Assembly (NCBI GenBank): GCA_938085105.1
Contig: CALKGK010000012.1
Span: 1-64,000, forward strand
Direction: 5' to 3'
DNA from: an uncultured Flavobacteriales bacterium
Lineage (GTDB): Bacteria; Bacteroidota; Bacteroidia; Flavobacteriales_D; Sanyastnellaceae
DNA: 64,000 nucleotides
Both the position numbers and the translations under genes were made by a program. Below are positions 18,151 to 26,818 of the stretch, piece after piece (within the stretch, counting starts at the first letter, position 1; each line of letters begins with the position of its first letter). The notes beneath the pieces are model-generated. The model was given only the letters and a program-made list of their open reading frames with translations. It was not told the DNA's origin and did no database searches.

Positions 18151-18968
18151 TGCTAGGAATAAAGTTTCTTTCCAAGGTGGCCCCGGGTCTTCTAGCGAAG
18201 AAACTGATCCACCAATTGCATCACCCCAGCGTCAAAAAACTTCGTCCGCACGAGATTACCCGCTTGGAGGAGTCCAATCAAAACTTGGTGCATTTTAAAA
18301 GCCACGAGGTAAAATGCTATTCATGGAAAGGCACTTCAAATCCATCTCTTGGTGAGGTGGTTTTGGTGCACGGATGGGAAGGTCAGGCAGGAAACTTTGC
18401 CGATTTTATCCCCCTGCTCCTTGATGCGGGCTTCGATGTTTTTGCTTTTGATGCTCCCGGACACGGTTTCACTTTGTCTAACGATACTTCTGTTTTTGAA
18501 TTTCTAGAAGTGGTGAAGTTTTTCCTTGAGCAGCGCAAACCCCAATTCCTTGTGAGCCATAGCTTTGGTGGGGTAGCGGTGAGCAACGCCCTTGCCGAAT
18601 TGGATTTGAAGGTGAAGAAATACCTGCTTTTCACCACGCCCAATTCGTTTGGTGAACGCATTCGTGACCTTTCAGCTAAAATGGGTGTTTCTGAAAAGGT
18701 GGTGGAGCGAGTAAAACACTATTTTGTTGAAGAACAAGGCTTTGATTTGGATGCGCTCAGCGTTGCTCAATTTGTCCAGAAAGTGGACGTTAAGGAAGCT
18801 TTGATTCTGCACGATGAAAATGACGGAGTGATTGGCATCGATCAGTCAGAAACCGTAGCGAAAGTTTGGCCAGCAGCTCGTTTACATCGCATTCAAGGTA
18901 CAGGACATTTTCGCATTCTTCGGGACGATCGTTCACTGCAACTCGGGAAATCCTTCTTGCTAGAATAA
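18150..18968 (+). CDS. Alpha/beta hydrolase
   Basis: The 272-residue product shows the hydrolase core: oxyanion strand VLVHGWEGQAGNF (about 75-87), AFDAPGHGF, the nucleophile elbow VSHSFGG with Ser near residue 132, Asp in LHDENDGVIG and His in GTGHFRIL. The first elbow position is Ser instead of the usual Gly (SHSFG), which is tolerated in some members. No signal peptide; substrate unknown. It is coupled to the DEAD-box helicase by a TAATG overlap, an arrangement that looks incidental in function. Confidence 0.8.
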   Translation: MLGIKFLSKVAPGLLAKKLIHQLHHPSVKKLRPHEITRLEESNQNLVHFKSHEVKCYSWKGTSNPSLGEVVLVHGWEGQAGNFADFIPLLLDAGFDVFAFDAPGHGFTLSNDTSVFEFLEVVKFFLEQRKPQFLVSHSFGGVAVSNALAELDLKVKKYLLFTTPNSFGERIRDLSAKMGVSEKVVERVKHYFVEEQGFDLDALSVAQFVQKVDVKEALILHDENDGVIGIDQSETVAKVWPAARLHRIQGTGHFRILRDDRSLQLGKSFLLE

Positions 18969-19007
18969 GATTTAGAATCCCGTTTTTTATGTGAGGCGAT
19001 CCCTCAG

Positions 19008-19436
19008 CTATTCTCGTTCCAAGCGTTCTCTTAAGATTCGTTTTCTAAAATCAGCTTCCATGGTCATCAAGGCCAAACAACGTTCTGCTCCTAGGATGGG
19101 GATGAGGTCTTTGATAAGTTGGGCTTCAATCTCAACAAGTTCCTTTTTACTCAATTGAATTTTACTGTTTAAGTTCAAGAGTTCATCTTCGGTAATGGAA
19201 GATTTGTCTTGCACGTCCCGAATGGATCTTCTTTGATCGCGTTCGAGGGCTTTTTTCTGATCCCGAAAGGCATTGAAAATGGGCCAGAATTCCTGACTCT
19301 CTTCCACGCTCAAGTCCAGTTCTTCGGTAATAAATGCAACACGAAGTCGGTCGATCTGCGCTTTTCTATCTTGCTGAGCGAAGGCTCGAGGCATCATTGT
19401 GCTGAGCAACAGGGATAATACTATTATTCGTACCAT
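19008..19436 (-). CDS. Spy/CpxP-like periplasmic protein (sensor of ECF sigma unit)
   Basis: A 142-residue exported protein with a signal peptide ending in PRAFAQ (1-21). The mature part is all helical and includes FITEELDLSVEESQEFWPIFNAF, the motif of the Bacteroidota 'sensor of ECF-type sigma factor' and the LTxxQ-type periplasmic metal/stress sensors. It is the last gene of a triplet with a membrane-bound acidic protein and an ECF sigma factor, overlapping the former by 13 bases. It probably responds to envelope stress or ligand and feeds back to the membrane partner; this is inference from context. Confidence 0.72.
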   Translation of the reverse strand: MVRIIVLSLLLSTMMPRAFAQQDRKAQIDRLRVAFITEELDLSVEESQEFWPIFNAFRDQKKALERDQRRSIRDVQDKSSITEDELLNLNSKIQLSKKELVEIEAQLIKDLIPILGAERCLALMTMEADFRKRILRERLERE

Positions 19437-19966
19437 AATTCTTCAATTTCTAGCTCAGGATCTTCCATAAGCTCCATCAATTCATCGTCTGAAACCGAAT
19501 CAAAGTTCAATTCCTCATCTTCAATTAAAAGGAGAAGTTCATCATCACTATCTTCCACCAAAGTCAAAAGCTCTGCTTCGCTAAATTCACTTTCTTTTAG
19601 CAAACAAGCGAAAGTATCGCAGGATTTATTCTCATCAAAAAGAGAAAAGGCCACTGCGATGAAAATAGCGGCGGCAGAACTCCAAGCAAGCAGTTGGCGG
19701 ATTTTTATTTGTTTCTTTTTGCTAGAATTCACTTCAATGGACTCGAATACTTTTTCTTGAAGGTCTTGGAAATCTGTTTCTTTCGTGCTGAATGCTTGGT
19801 GTTTTGAATCCTCCCAAACACGCTTCAATTCCAATTCTTCCCCATCTTTCAAATGAAATGGTGAGCGTTTCTTCATCGAAAAAAGTTGGGGCGCAATGGC
19901 TTTGAGCGTCTCTTCTTCTTCTTGACGACCTACCATGTCTAGCTCTGGTTTTTTCTTCGGTTTCAT
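19424..19966 (-). CDS. Single-pass membrane protein with acidic repeat tail, likely anti-sigma factor
   Basis: The 180-residue product has a basic cytosolic N-terminus, one transmembrane segment (about 90-108, LLAWSSAAAIFIAVAFSL) and an exported tail made almost wholly of Asp/Glu/Leu. The tail repeats a short unit: EAELLTLVEDSDDELL, LLIEDEEL, DDELMELMEDPELEIEEL. Its order after an ECF sigma gene, with a four-base overlap, is that of an anti-sigma factor, but I see no zinc-binding HxxxCxxC motif, so the inhibitor mechanism would differ. The acidic tail may bind metal or the downstream Spy-like protein. No clear family match from sequence alone. Confidence 0.65.
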   Translation of the reverse strand: MKPKKKPELDMVGRQEEEETLKAIAPQLFSMKKRSPFHLKDGEELELKRVWEDSKHQAFSTKETDFQDLQEKVFESIEVNSSKKKQIKIRQLLAWSSAAAIFIAVAFSLFDENKSCDTFACLLKESEFSEAELLTLVEDSDDELLLLIEDEELNFDSVSDDELMELMEDPELEIEELWYE

Positions 19967-20508
19967 GCTTCTTCTCGAGTGAGGTATTCCTCAATTTTTT
20001 TTACTGCGTGATGGTAACTCGCCTTGAGCGCACCAACACTGGTTTGGGTGATTTCTGACATTTCAGCGTAGCTTTTTTCTTCAAAATAGCGCAAAAGAAA
20101 CACAGCCTTTTGTTTCTCCGGTAAGCGAGCAATGGCCACTTGCAGTTGTCGTTCAATCTCATCACCCGTAAAACGCTGGTCTGCCTGAAGCACCTGAGGT
20201 AGTTCCTTTTCAATGTTTTCAAGTGCAACCCCCGCCAATCTTTTGCGCTGACGAAGCAAGTCAATGCACTCGTTGTGGGTGATGCGAAAAAGCCAAGTGC
20301 TCATCTTACTTTGTCCTTTGAATTTATCAATTCCATTCCACGCTTTGATAAAAACATTCTGGGTAGCATCCAGCGCATCATTGTGGTCCACCAGCATTTT
20401 TCGCGCAAAGTGGTACACCGTTTCTTGATGCTGTTCCATCAAGACGGTAAAGCCAATTTTCTTGAGCTCGGGATGCTGAAGGTGCCGAATGATTTCCTTT
20501 TCTTCCAA
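19963..20508 (-). CDS. ECF-type RNA polymerase sigma factor
   Basis: The longer frame to 20676 overlaps the neighbouring T9SS gene by over 100 bases. Starting at the TTG codon at 20508 gives a 181-residue protein that begins like other Bacteroidota ECF sigmas (EEKEIIRHLQHPE). Region 2 includes ALDATQNVFIKAWNGIDKFKGQSKMSTWLFRITHNECIDLL and region 4 RLPEKQKAVFLLRYFEEKSYAEMSEITQTSVGALKASYHHAVKKIE. A later ATG at 20439 is the alternative. It heads the sigma / acidic membrane protein / Spy-like triplet, which probably regulates envelope or stress genes. Confidence 0.88.
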   Translation of the reverse strand: MEEKEIIRHLQHPELKKIGFTVLMEQHQETVYHFARKMLVDHNDALDATQNVFIKAWNGIDKFKGQSKMSTWLFRITHNECIDLLRQRKRLAGVALENIEKELPQVLQADQRFTGDEIERQLQVAIARLPEKQKAVFLLRYFEEKSYAEMSEITQTSVGALKASYHHAVKKIEEYLTREEA

Positions 20509-20557
20509 AAACAACTTACTTATTCGATAGACGAACGAAAAGGTAAAAGGTTTAATG

Positions 20558-22306
20558 CTACTGTCGATCTTTTCGCAAAAGAGAAATGTACCCAAACTTA
20601 TTGATGGGTTGTCCCTTAAAGTCTTCTCGATAGAAGAGATGATAGTGATAGATTCCGGCAGGAAGTGCTTCTCCATTGATGATTCCCAGCCAAGCCTCTT
20701 CAGGTTTATCGAGAGAGTCGATGATGCGTCCCCAACGGTCGTAAATGTCTAAACGATAATCAAAAGGATCACAATCGAAAACGGGAATGAAGACATCATT
20801 TAATCCATCATTATTAGGGGAGAAGCTGTTAGGGATGTAAAGCGGACAAGAGCAAATGATTTCACGAACCCAAGTGGTATCGGTCACGGTCCAGCAATCG
20901 TCATCATCTTCTATTGTGACCCAGTACGGACCAATGCTCGGCACTTGGAAGGTGGGAGCTCCAGATCCATTTTGCCATTCGTAAGTGCCTTCAAAGCGAC
21001 TCACATCCAGCAAGAAAGGAATACCGAAACAAATCTCGTATTCGCCTGCCAGTACTTCCAAGGGCTCTAAACTGTATTCCACAAATCGACTGTCTTCGCT
21101 CACTCCGCATTGGTTACTCACCAAAACGCTGTAGGTGGCAGATTCATCTCCGCTTACCGTAATGCTTGGTGTGTCTGCTCCTGTGGACCATTGATATGTG
21201 ACTTCTTCAAAATCGGCACTGGCATCCAAGATGAGCGTTTCTCCTTGACAAAGGGCCGTGTCTGGACCCAATTCAATGTCTGGAACATCATCGAAGTTCA
21301 CCGTAATTTCATCCACAAGATTGCTGCAATTATCGCTAATGCTCACCTCAAAAATGCCTGGCGCATCTACCACAAACAAGCTGTCAGTGCTTCCATCGGG
21401 CCAAACATTTGAAGTGTTGAATCCAACGGTTCTTAATTCCAATACTTCTCCTACGCAGATGGTGGTATCGCTCACATCGGGGAAGATGAATGGAGGTTCG
21501 TAGACCGTTACTTGGACATTTCCACTTGAAGCATTGCAATCATTGCTGCCGGTAACAATAAAAGTTCCCGTTGCGTCAACATCGATGGTATTGGCGTTGC
21601 TACCGTTGCTCCAAGTGAGACCAGCATTGCCCCAAGCAGGATTTCCGAGCGTCACACTTTCTCCAGCACATAGTTCAAGATCTGGACCTAAATCAAGATC
21701 CAAAACACCTGCTTCCATCTGGCAAAAATTCAAGAGTACACCGGAGCTCGTTTCTGGGATGACGAAAATCCATTGGTGTCCGTTTTGAGTTCCATTGGGG
21801 TTAAAAGCAAAGTTGTTGGTGTTCCAAACATTGCCCACAGGGGGAAGGTTTCCCACGAAAGTACCTTGAAGAAGACCGTCGCCAGTGTAAAGTTCCGGTC
21901 CGAATGCCGTATACACTGCCGGACTAAAACTCGCCGCGCTTCCCGCACCATGACTGATATACGTGAAGTCGAGATTAACTTGATTTCCTGCATTGATGGA
22001 TCCATTCAAACGAAAGCCAACTCCTTGCGCAACACCATCTTGATTTCGGAGAAAAACAGCGTTCACTACATCGCACTCAATGGGGGGAGGAGTGGAGACT
22101 CCCGTTCCTGAAGTACCTTCCCAAGAATTGTTTTGAAACTTGATGCCATCTGCACTTCCCAAAGGAGCGCCAGTAATGTCCGCAGATGCAGCAAAGTTCT
22201 GTTCAATAGGCAGGCTGTAGAAACAAGGATCTGCTAAGTTTTGAGAACAGAGGGACAAGGTCAACCCGAGCAAGAAGAGTACAGTAAGGTTTGATTTTAA
22301 TCCCAT
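20558..22306 (-). CDS. Secreted Ig-like repeat protein with type IX (gliding motility-associated) C-terminal domain
   Basis: Starting at the ATG at 22306 gives 582 residues and a good signal peptide (GLKSNLTVLFLLGLTLSLC); a start 12 codons earlier is possible but lies on a TATTTTG promoter-like stretch. The N-terminal ~200 residues form a globular lectin-like beta domain with WGNAGLTWSNGS cores. Then come several Ig-like repeats of the form LGPDxxLCxGExL with WSNGS/WPDGS cores, typical of Bacteroidota extracellular proteins. The C-terminus YIPNSFSPNNDGLNDVFIP...KFGYISLLR is a type B T9SS sorting domain. Likely a surface adhesin. It ends 50 bases upstream of the ECF sigma start. Confidence 0.92.
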   Translation of the reverse strand: MGLKSNLTVLFLLGLTLSLCSQNLADPCFYSLPIEQNFAASADITGAPLGSADGIKFQNNSWEGTSGTGVSTPPPIECDVVNAVFLRNQDGVAQGVGFRLNGSINAGNQVNLDFTYISHGAGSAASFSPAVYTAFGPELYTGDGLLQGTFVGNLPPVGNVWNTNNFAFNPNGTQNGHQWIFVIPETSSGVLLNFCQMEAGVLDLDLGPDLELCAGESVTLGNPAWGNAGLTWSNGSNANTIDVDATGTFIVTGSNDCNASSGNVQVTVYEPPFIFPDVSDTTICVGEVLELRTVGFNTSNVWPDGSTDSLFVVDAPGIFEVSISDNCSNLVDEITVNFDDVPDIELGPDTALCQGETLILDASADFEEVTYQWSTGADTPSITVSGDESATYSVLVSNQCGVSEDSRFVEYSLEPLEVLAGEYEICFGIPFLLDVSRFEGTYEWQNGSGAPTFQVPSIGPYWVTIEDDDDCWTVTDTTWVREIICSCPLYIPNSFSPNNDGLNDVFIPVFDCDPFDYRLDIYDRWGRIIDSLDKPEEAWLGIINGEALPAGIYHYHLFYREDFKGQPINKFGYISLLRKDRQ

Positions 22307-22441
22307 GAGTGGTATTCTATGAAGTGAATACAAAATAGACATCGAATGCCCTACGATATAACCACAGAATCGATGTGAAGTTGCATGATTGGTAAATTCT
22401 TAATGCTCGCACTGGAGAAAAGAGCTTCTTTTTCCTGTGAA

Positions 22442-23239
22442 TTATTCGAAATAGCGTTGAATGGTATTGCGCATTGAAGCATGTACTCCTTTGCTGCTGG
22501 CTAGTATCTCTTCATCAAACAAGGGAGAAGAATCATCATCAAACGCACTCACTTTTCCTCCGGCCTCTTGCACGATAATGATCCCCGCCGCCACATCCCA
22601 AGGGTTCAATCCGTACTCGTAAAAACCATCAAATTTCCCCCAAGCTACATAGGCCATATCCATGGCTGCAGAGCCTAAACGTCTTAAGCCTCGTGTTTTG
22701 TGAGTGAATTCTTTGAAGAGGCGTAGGTATTGCATCTCATATTCGAAATCATCATAAGGGAAACCGGTAGCCAAAAGAGCATCGGCCAGTTGTTTGTTCT
22801 TGTTGCAATGAATGGGTTTTCCATTCAGGAATGCTCCACCTCCTTTGTATGCATAAAAGGTGTGTTGATGTACAGGATCGTGGATCACACCCAAAACCAC
22901 TTCGTCTTCTTCCAAAAGGGCTACAGAAGTGCAATAGAAAGGAATCCCATGCAAGTAGTTGGTTGTTCCGTCCAAGGGATCGATGATCCAATTGGGCGCG
23001 TCATCTTCTGGCCACCCTGTTTCTTCTTCCGCAATGAACCCCGCTTGTGGCAATAAGGCTTTGAGTCCTTCGTAAAACCGACGCTCGGCTTCTTTATCGA
23101 CGTAACTCACCAAATTGTTTAGACTTTTGAGTTCAATGCTGATGGACTTGGATGATTCTTCCAAGAGAAATTGTCCTACTTCTTCTGACAAATTTCGAAC
23201 GGAAGTGCAGAGTTCTTTTAGGGACGGTGCTTTTGCCAT
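22442..23239 (-). CDS. suhB: Inositol-1-monophosphatase family phosphatase
   Basis: The 265-residue product contains the metal site EEE (71-73), IIDPLDGTTNY (86-95) and the second motif GLNPWDVAAGIIIVQEAGG (210-228), all the signatures of the lithium-sensitive inositol monophosphatase fold. The enzyme dephosphorylates inositol phosphate or a related sugar phosphate; in E. coli SuhB also affects rRNA transcription. It ends the lgt-suhB pair, with its ATG overlapping the lgt stop by one base. The symbol is assigned by family, not by shown function. Confidence 0.88.
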   Translation of the reverse strand: MAKAPSLKELCTSVRNLSEEVGQFLLEESSKSISIELKSLNNLVSYVDKEAERRFYEGLKALLPQAGFIAEEETGWPEDDAPNWIIDPLDGTTNYLHGIPFYCTSVALLEEDEVVLGVIHDPVHQHTFYAYKGGGAFLNGKPIHCNKNKQLADALLATGFPYDDFEYEMQYLRLFKEFTHKTRGLRRLGSAAMDMAYVAWGKFDGFYEYGLNPWDVAAGIIIVQEAGGKVSAFDDDSSPLFDEEILASSKGVHASMRNTIQRYFE

Positions 23240-24477
23240 TAGTGTGTATTTTCTTTGGGCTGAATCGCTTTCTTCCTTTTCATCAAAAGAAGGATCATCA
23301 CTAAGCCCGCAATAAACATGAGGGTAGAAATGATTTCTGCTTGAGTTATTTCAGCACCAAAAATGGTATACACGGAATTTACACGAATTTTTTCAATCCA
23401 GAAACGTTCAAAGCCATTGAACATGAGATACATGCCAAAAAGAATCCCTGGGGTTGTGATGCGTTTCCGCAAACTCCAAAGGAGAAGGAAGATGGCCACC
23501 GCCATGAGGGTTTCGTAAAATGCGGTGGGATATACTCCCGGATCGAGGTAGGTTCCATAGCCTTCAAAAATGGGCCAAGGGTCATTCTCAGTGATCATTT
23601 TACCAGAATATCCTCCTTGTGGGTAGTAACCGCGAACGGCGTTCACGTTGTTGGGAAAGCTGTAAGACCACATCCAGTCAGGAAGAAAACCCATCCAATC
23701 GGGCTTGGGATTGGGGTTTGCAATTCCCCAGTCGCCATCACCACTCACTTGACATCCGATTCTGCCCACACCATACGCGAGCATCAAACCAGGGCCTGCA
23801 CTGTCGAGCAAGTGCAATCCTGGAATTCCTTTTTTCCGGGCATAGAGGTAAGTAACGGTTCCACCCACGAGCAAACCACCGTAGATTGTTAGTCCGCCAA
23901 TAAAGCTTTCCAAACTGGGGTTTTCGAAAAACTGCATGAACTCTTTGGGGTTCTCAAACAGGTGGAAGAGTTTCGCACCAATCACTCCAGAAAATGCAGC
24001 AACCATGGTGATGTTACCGGTGTACTCATACTTGTGAAAGTCTACCGTCTTGGTGATGGGTTCGGGCAGTGTTGCTTTCTTTCCTTGCCAGTATCGATAT
24101 CCGGCGAAGGCTCCACCCAAAACCAAGCCCCATAGCCACGACCCTTCCAAACTGAAGATGTGTTTTTGAGGTAAGATTCCTCCTTGAAATAGAGTAGAAG
24201 CGTTGATGGCGAGGTAAACGAATTTGAAACCGAAAACAAAGCCTATGAGGCCAGAAAAAATTACTTCACTGATCGGAAGAGGTGCTCCTTCCACGAAGCT
24301 TCGTTTTTCTGCACTCATCAAACCTTCTTCCTCTTTTCTTTTGAGTTCACGAGAGAGGGTATAGCTCCCTGCAATGAAGGCCAAGGCTACAAAAAAGCCA
24401 AAACTGTTGATGAGTTTCAGAAAGGGATGAGAGAAACCAAAGAGGTCTTCAAAAAGAAAATATAAATTGGGGTACAT
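23239..24477 (-). CDS. lgt: Prolipoprotein diacylglyceryl transferase
   Basis: Lgt adds diacylglycerol to the lipobox cysteine of prolipoproteins. The 412-residue length fits the longer Bacteroidota form (E. coli has 291). Seven or more hydrophobic segments alternate with short loops. The family block YGVGRIGCQVSGDGDWG (about 231-247) contains the conserved Gly-Arg, and YPTAFYETLMA precedes a final membrane helix pair. The many FxSC lipoproteins in this window are its likely substrates. It lies three bases downstream of mtaB and overlaps suhB by one base, forming a three-gene operon. Confidence 0.93.
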   Translation of the reverse strand: MYPNLYFLFEDLFGFSHPFLKLINSFGFFVALAFIAGSYTLSRELKRKEEEGLMSAEKRSFVEGAPLPISEVIFSGLIGFVFGFKFVYLAINASTLFQGGILPQKHIFSLEGSWLWGLVLGGAFAGYRYWQGKKATLPEPITKTVDFHKYEYTGNITMVAAFSGVIGAKLFHLFENPKEFMQFFENPSLESFIGGLTIYGGLLVGGTVTYLYARKKGIPGLHLLDSAGPGLMLAYGVGRIGCQVSGDGDWGIANPNPKPDWMGFLPDWMWSYSFPNNVNAVRGYYPQGGYSGKMITENDPWPIFEGYGTYLDPGVYPTAFYETLMAVAIFLLLWSLRKRITTPGILFGMYLMFNGFERFWIEKIRVNSVYTIFGAEITQAEIISTLMFIAGLVMILLLMKRKKAIQPKENTH

Positions 24478-24480
24478 GGT

Positions 24481-25791
24481 TTAGGCTTCTTTAGGGGTGA
24501 GGATGTTCGATCTTACGTGACCGTCAGGATCAATGTGTTCCAATTGAACAGGGTGGAGTTGATTCACACGTTTTTCATCGTAAGGAAGCACCACTTTCAC
24601 ATAGTTTTCTGTGAATCCATGCATCATTCCGTCGTGATCATCGGCTTCGAAAAGTACTGTTTTTGTTTTGCCCAATTCCTGCTCATAAAAAGCGCGTTTC
24701 TTCTTCAATGAGAGAATGCGCAATTTTTTATTGCGTTCTTGCCTCACGGGGATAGGAATAACGTCATCAATGCGCAGTGCTGTGGTGTTTGCACGCTCAG
24801 AGTAGGTGAATACGTGGAGATAGGCGATGTTCAATTCGTGAAGAAAATCATAGGTTTCTTGGAAGTGGGCATCACTTTCTCCAGGGAAGCCTACAATCAC
24901 GTCCACACCAATGCAGGGCGAGTCAAAAGCGGCGTGAATGCGCTCGATGCGATTGCGGTAAAGATCGGTGAGGTATCTGCGGCGCATGCTCTTCAATACT
25001 TCATCTGATCCGCTTTGAAGGGGAATGTGAAAATGAGGAACGAACTTCTTGGATTGGGCACAAAAATCAATGATTTCGTCGCTGAGCAAATTCGGCTCGA
25101 TGGAACTGATTCGAAAACGTTCAATGCCTTCTACTTGATCCAATCCGCGAATGAGATCCAAAAAGTTTTCTCCATGTGCAGTGCCAAAATCCCCGATGTT
25201 CACTCCAGTGAGTACCACTTCTTTTGCACCGCTTTCAGCTACTTTTTGCGCTTCTTTGATGGTGTCTGCAACGTTTGCTGAACGACTCCTTCCTCGCGCC
25301 AAAGGGATGGTGCAGAAAGAACAGAAATAATTGCATCCATCCTGAACTTTAAGAAAAGTACGGGTGCGGTCTCCCGATGAAAAGCTGGGAATAAAGTCTT
25401 TGGTTTCTTTGATACGGGTTGCCACAATTTTTGCTTCCGCTTCCTTGCTCTCGTCGATATGATCGAGCAGATTGAACTTCTCATTGGCACCGAGTACGAT
25501 GTCCACTCCAGGGATGGCGGCAATTTCTTCGGGCTTGAGTTGTGCATAGCAACCAATCACGGCCACATAGGCTTGGTCGTTCAAGTTCATGGCCTTCCGA
25601 ACGATGTTCCGACACTTTTTATCGGCATGGTCGGTTACAGAACAGGTGTTGATGACCACCACATCGGCTCCTTCGTCGAGAGAAACTCGCGCATAGCCAG
25701 CATCTGCAAACTGACGAGCAATGGTGGATGTTTCTGAAAAATTCAGTTTACAACCGAGGGTATAAAGGGCAACTTTTCGATTCGGATTCAT
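24481..25791 (-). CDS. mtaB: tRNA t6A37 methylthiotransferase
   Basis: A 436-residue radical-SAM methylthiotransferase. N-terminal MTTase cluster cysteines are C14 (YTLGCKLNFSE), C50 (INTCSVTDHADKKC) and C81 (GCYAQ); the radical-SAM CxxxCxxC is C153/C157/C160 in DGCNYFCSFC. A TRAM-like end is seen from 370 onward. The KLNFSE motif and length favour MtaB over MiaB; MtaB makes 2-methylthio-t6A at position 37 of tRNA. A perfect TATCTTTG box ends eight bases before the ATG. It heads the operon with lgt and suhB. Confidence 0.9.
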   Translation of the reverse strand: MNPNRKVALYTLGCKLNFSETSTIARQFADAGYARVSLDEGADVVVINTCSVTDHADKKCRNIVRKAMNLNDQAYVAVIGCYAQLKPEEIAAIPGVDIVLGANEKFNLLDHIDESKEAEAKIVATRIKETKDFIPSFSSGDRTRTFLKVQDGCNYFCSFCTIPLARGRSRSANVADTIKEAQKVAESGAKEVVLTGVNIGDFGTAHGENFLDLIRGLDQVEGIERFRISSIEPNLLSDEIIDFCAQSKKFVPHFHIPLQSGSDEVLKSMRRRYLTDLYRNRIERIHAAFDSPCIGVDVIVGFPGESDAHFQETYDFLHELNIAYLHVFTYSERANTTALRIDDVIPIPVRQERNKKLRILSLKKKRAFYEQELGKTKTVLFEADDHDGMMHGFTENYVKVVLPYDEKRVNQLHPVQLEHIDPDGHVRSNILTPKEA

Positions 25792-25798
25792 GCGGTTG

Positions 25799-25806
25799 CA
25801 AAGATA
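25799..25806 (-). promoter_or_regulatory. Promoter -7 box TATCTTTG for mtaB
   Basis: A perfect TAnnTTTG box on the minus strand, with its last G eight bases before the mtaB ATG. Transcription would begin about four bases before the start codon. I do not see an exact TTG at the expected upstream distance. Confidence 0.45.
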
Positions 25807-25827
25807 GCGAAAAGCATTGAGCAGCCC

Positions 25828-26193
25828 TTATTCTTGAATGCTCGGGTGAAATGAGTAATGCCGTTCTACTTTCGCAATCCGTACTTCGTAACTTTCATAA
25901 AAACGTTCCTTCCCCATAATTTGTGCAAAACGATGGTCGCTATGGTGTTTCCAAGCTTGGATGGCTTCAAGTGTGGTCCAATAAGATACCGTAATTCCAA
26001 GTTCACTTCGAGCACTGTCCATGCCCAAAAATCCGGCCTGGTTTTTCGCAAGTTCAAGCATCATTTCAGCCACTTCAGCATAGTTTGGACTCACATTTAG
26101 GGCTTCGTTCTTCAAGGTGCTGGTGAAGATCACCGCGTAATAGGGCAGGGGAAATGTTTTTGCGTCGTCGGGAAGTTTTCGCTGTGGTTTCAT
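25828..26193 (-). CDS. Antibiotic biosynthesis monooxygenase (ABM) domain protein
   Basis: Starting at ATG 26193, which follows a purine-rich CAGGAA, gives 121 residues; a TTG start three codons upstream is less likely. The sequence has the ferredoxin-like ABM pattern, with YYAVIFTSTLKN at 20-31, GFLGMDSARSELGITVSYWTTLEAIQAWKHHSDH and a C-terminal YESYEVRIAKVERHY. Trp and His at the KHHSDHR end are typical of this family. Members oxidise small aromatics or degrade heme; no substrate can be named. It is single, cytosolic and lies divergent from dps. Confidence 0.75.
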   Translation of the reverse strand: MKPQRKLPDDAKTFPLPYYAVIFTSTLKNEALNVSPNYAEVAEMMLELAKNQAGFLGMDSARSELGITVSYWTTLEAIQAWKHHSDHRFAQIMGKERFYESYEVRIAKVERHYSFHPSIQE

Positions 26194-26257
26194 TTCCTGC
26201 AAGTTAGGGACTTATTTAATGATATATTATCGCTGTTGAATGTTTTTATCTATTGTA

Positions 26258-26285
26258 TTGATAGACTTAATCATTTTTATCTATG
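26258..26285 (+). promoter_or_regulatory. Promoter TTG-N17-TATCTATG upstream of dps
   Basis: TTG at 26258-26260 and TATCTATG at 26278-26285 are separated by 17 bases, the Bacteroidota spacing, with one mismatch from TAnnTTTG. The leader to the dps ATG would be about 50 bases. No clear OxyR palindrome is visible. Confidence 0.5.
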
Positions 26286-26341
26286 GGTAACATTGCTCAC
26301 CTTTGTAGCGACAAGAAAGCATTAATTTTAAAAGAAAAACG

Positions 26342-26809
26342 ATGAACAACTCAATAGGATTACACGAAGAAAGCGCCAAGAATAGAGCAGAACAACTCAA
26401 TGTACTTTTGGCCAACTACCAATTGTACTACCAAAATGTAAGGGGCTTTCACTGGAACATCAAAGGCCCACAGTTTTTTGAACTGCACGCCAAGTTTGAA
26501 TTGATGTACACCCATGCGCAAGAAATGATTGACATGATTGCAGAGCGTATTCTCACCTTGGGCGAACAACCGAAACACAGTTTTACTGCTTACCTCGACA
26601 GCGCTCAAATCAAAGAAGCGGTGAGCGTATCAAGCGGTAAGGAAACGGTAAAAACGGTGCTGGAAAACCTCAACGTCTTGCTCAGTATGGAACGCCAAAT
26701 TCTTCAAGATGCCGGTGAGGTTGGAGACGAAGGTACGGCCACTTTGATGAGCGATGACATCGCCCTTCAGGAAAAAGAGGTGTGGATGTTGGGAGCGTAT
26801 TTGGGGTAG
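26342..26809 (+). CDS. dps: Dps family ferritin-like DNA-protection protein
   Basis: Dps forms a dodecamer that oxidises and stores iron and shields DNA in stress. The 155-residue length is normal. All ferroxidase ligands are present in the correct spacing: His37, His49, Asp64 and Glu68 (NVRGFHWNIKG, FFELHAKFE, MIDMIAERI). There is no basic N-terminal tail of the E. coli type, so DNA binding may be weak. It is a single-gene unit on the plus strand with a matching promoter upstream and is convergent with the histidine kinase gene nine bases later. Confidence 0.94.
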   Translation: MNNSIGLHEESAKNRAEQLNVLLANYQLYYQNVRGFHWNIKGPQFFELHAKFELMYTHAQEMIDMIAERILTLGEQPKHSFTAYLDSAQIKEAVSVSSGKETVKTVLENLNVLLSMERQILQDAGEVGDEGTATLMSDDIALQEKEVWMLGAYLG

Positions 26810-26818
26810 TTACAAACT

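Noticed and set aside
20509-20676. N-terminal extension of the ECF sigma factor
   Set aside because: It overlaps the end of the T9SS gene by 119 bases and does not resemble sigma region 2; the TTG at 20508 matches family N-termini.
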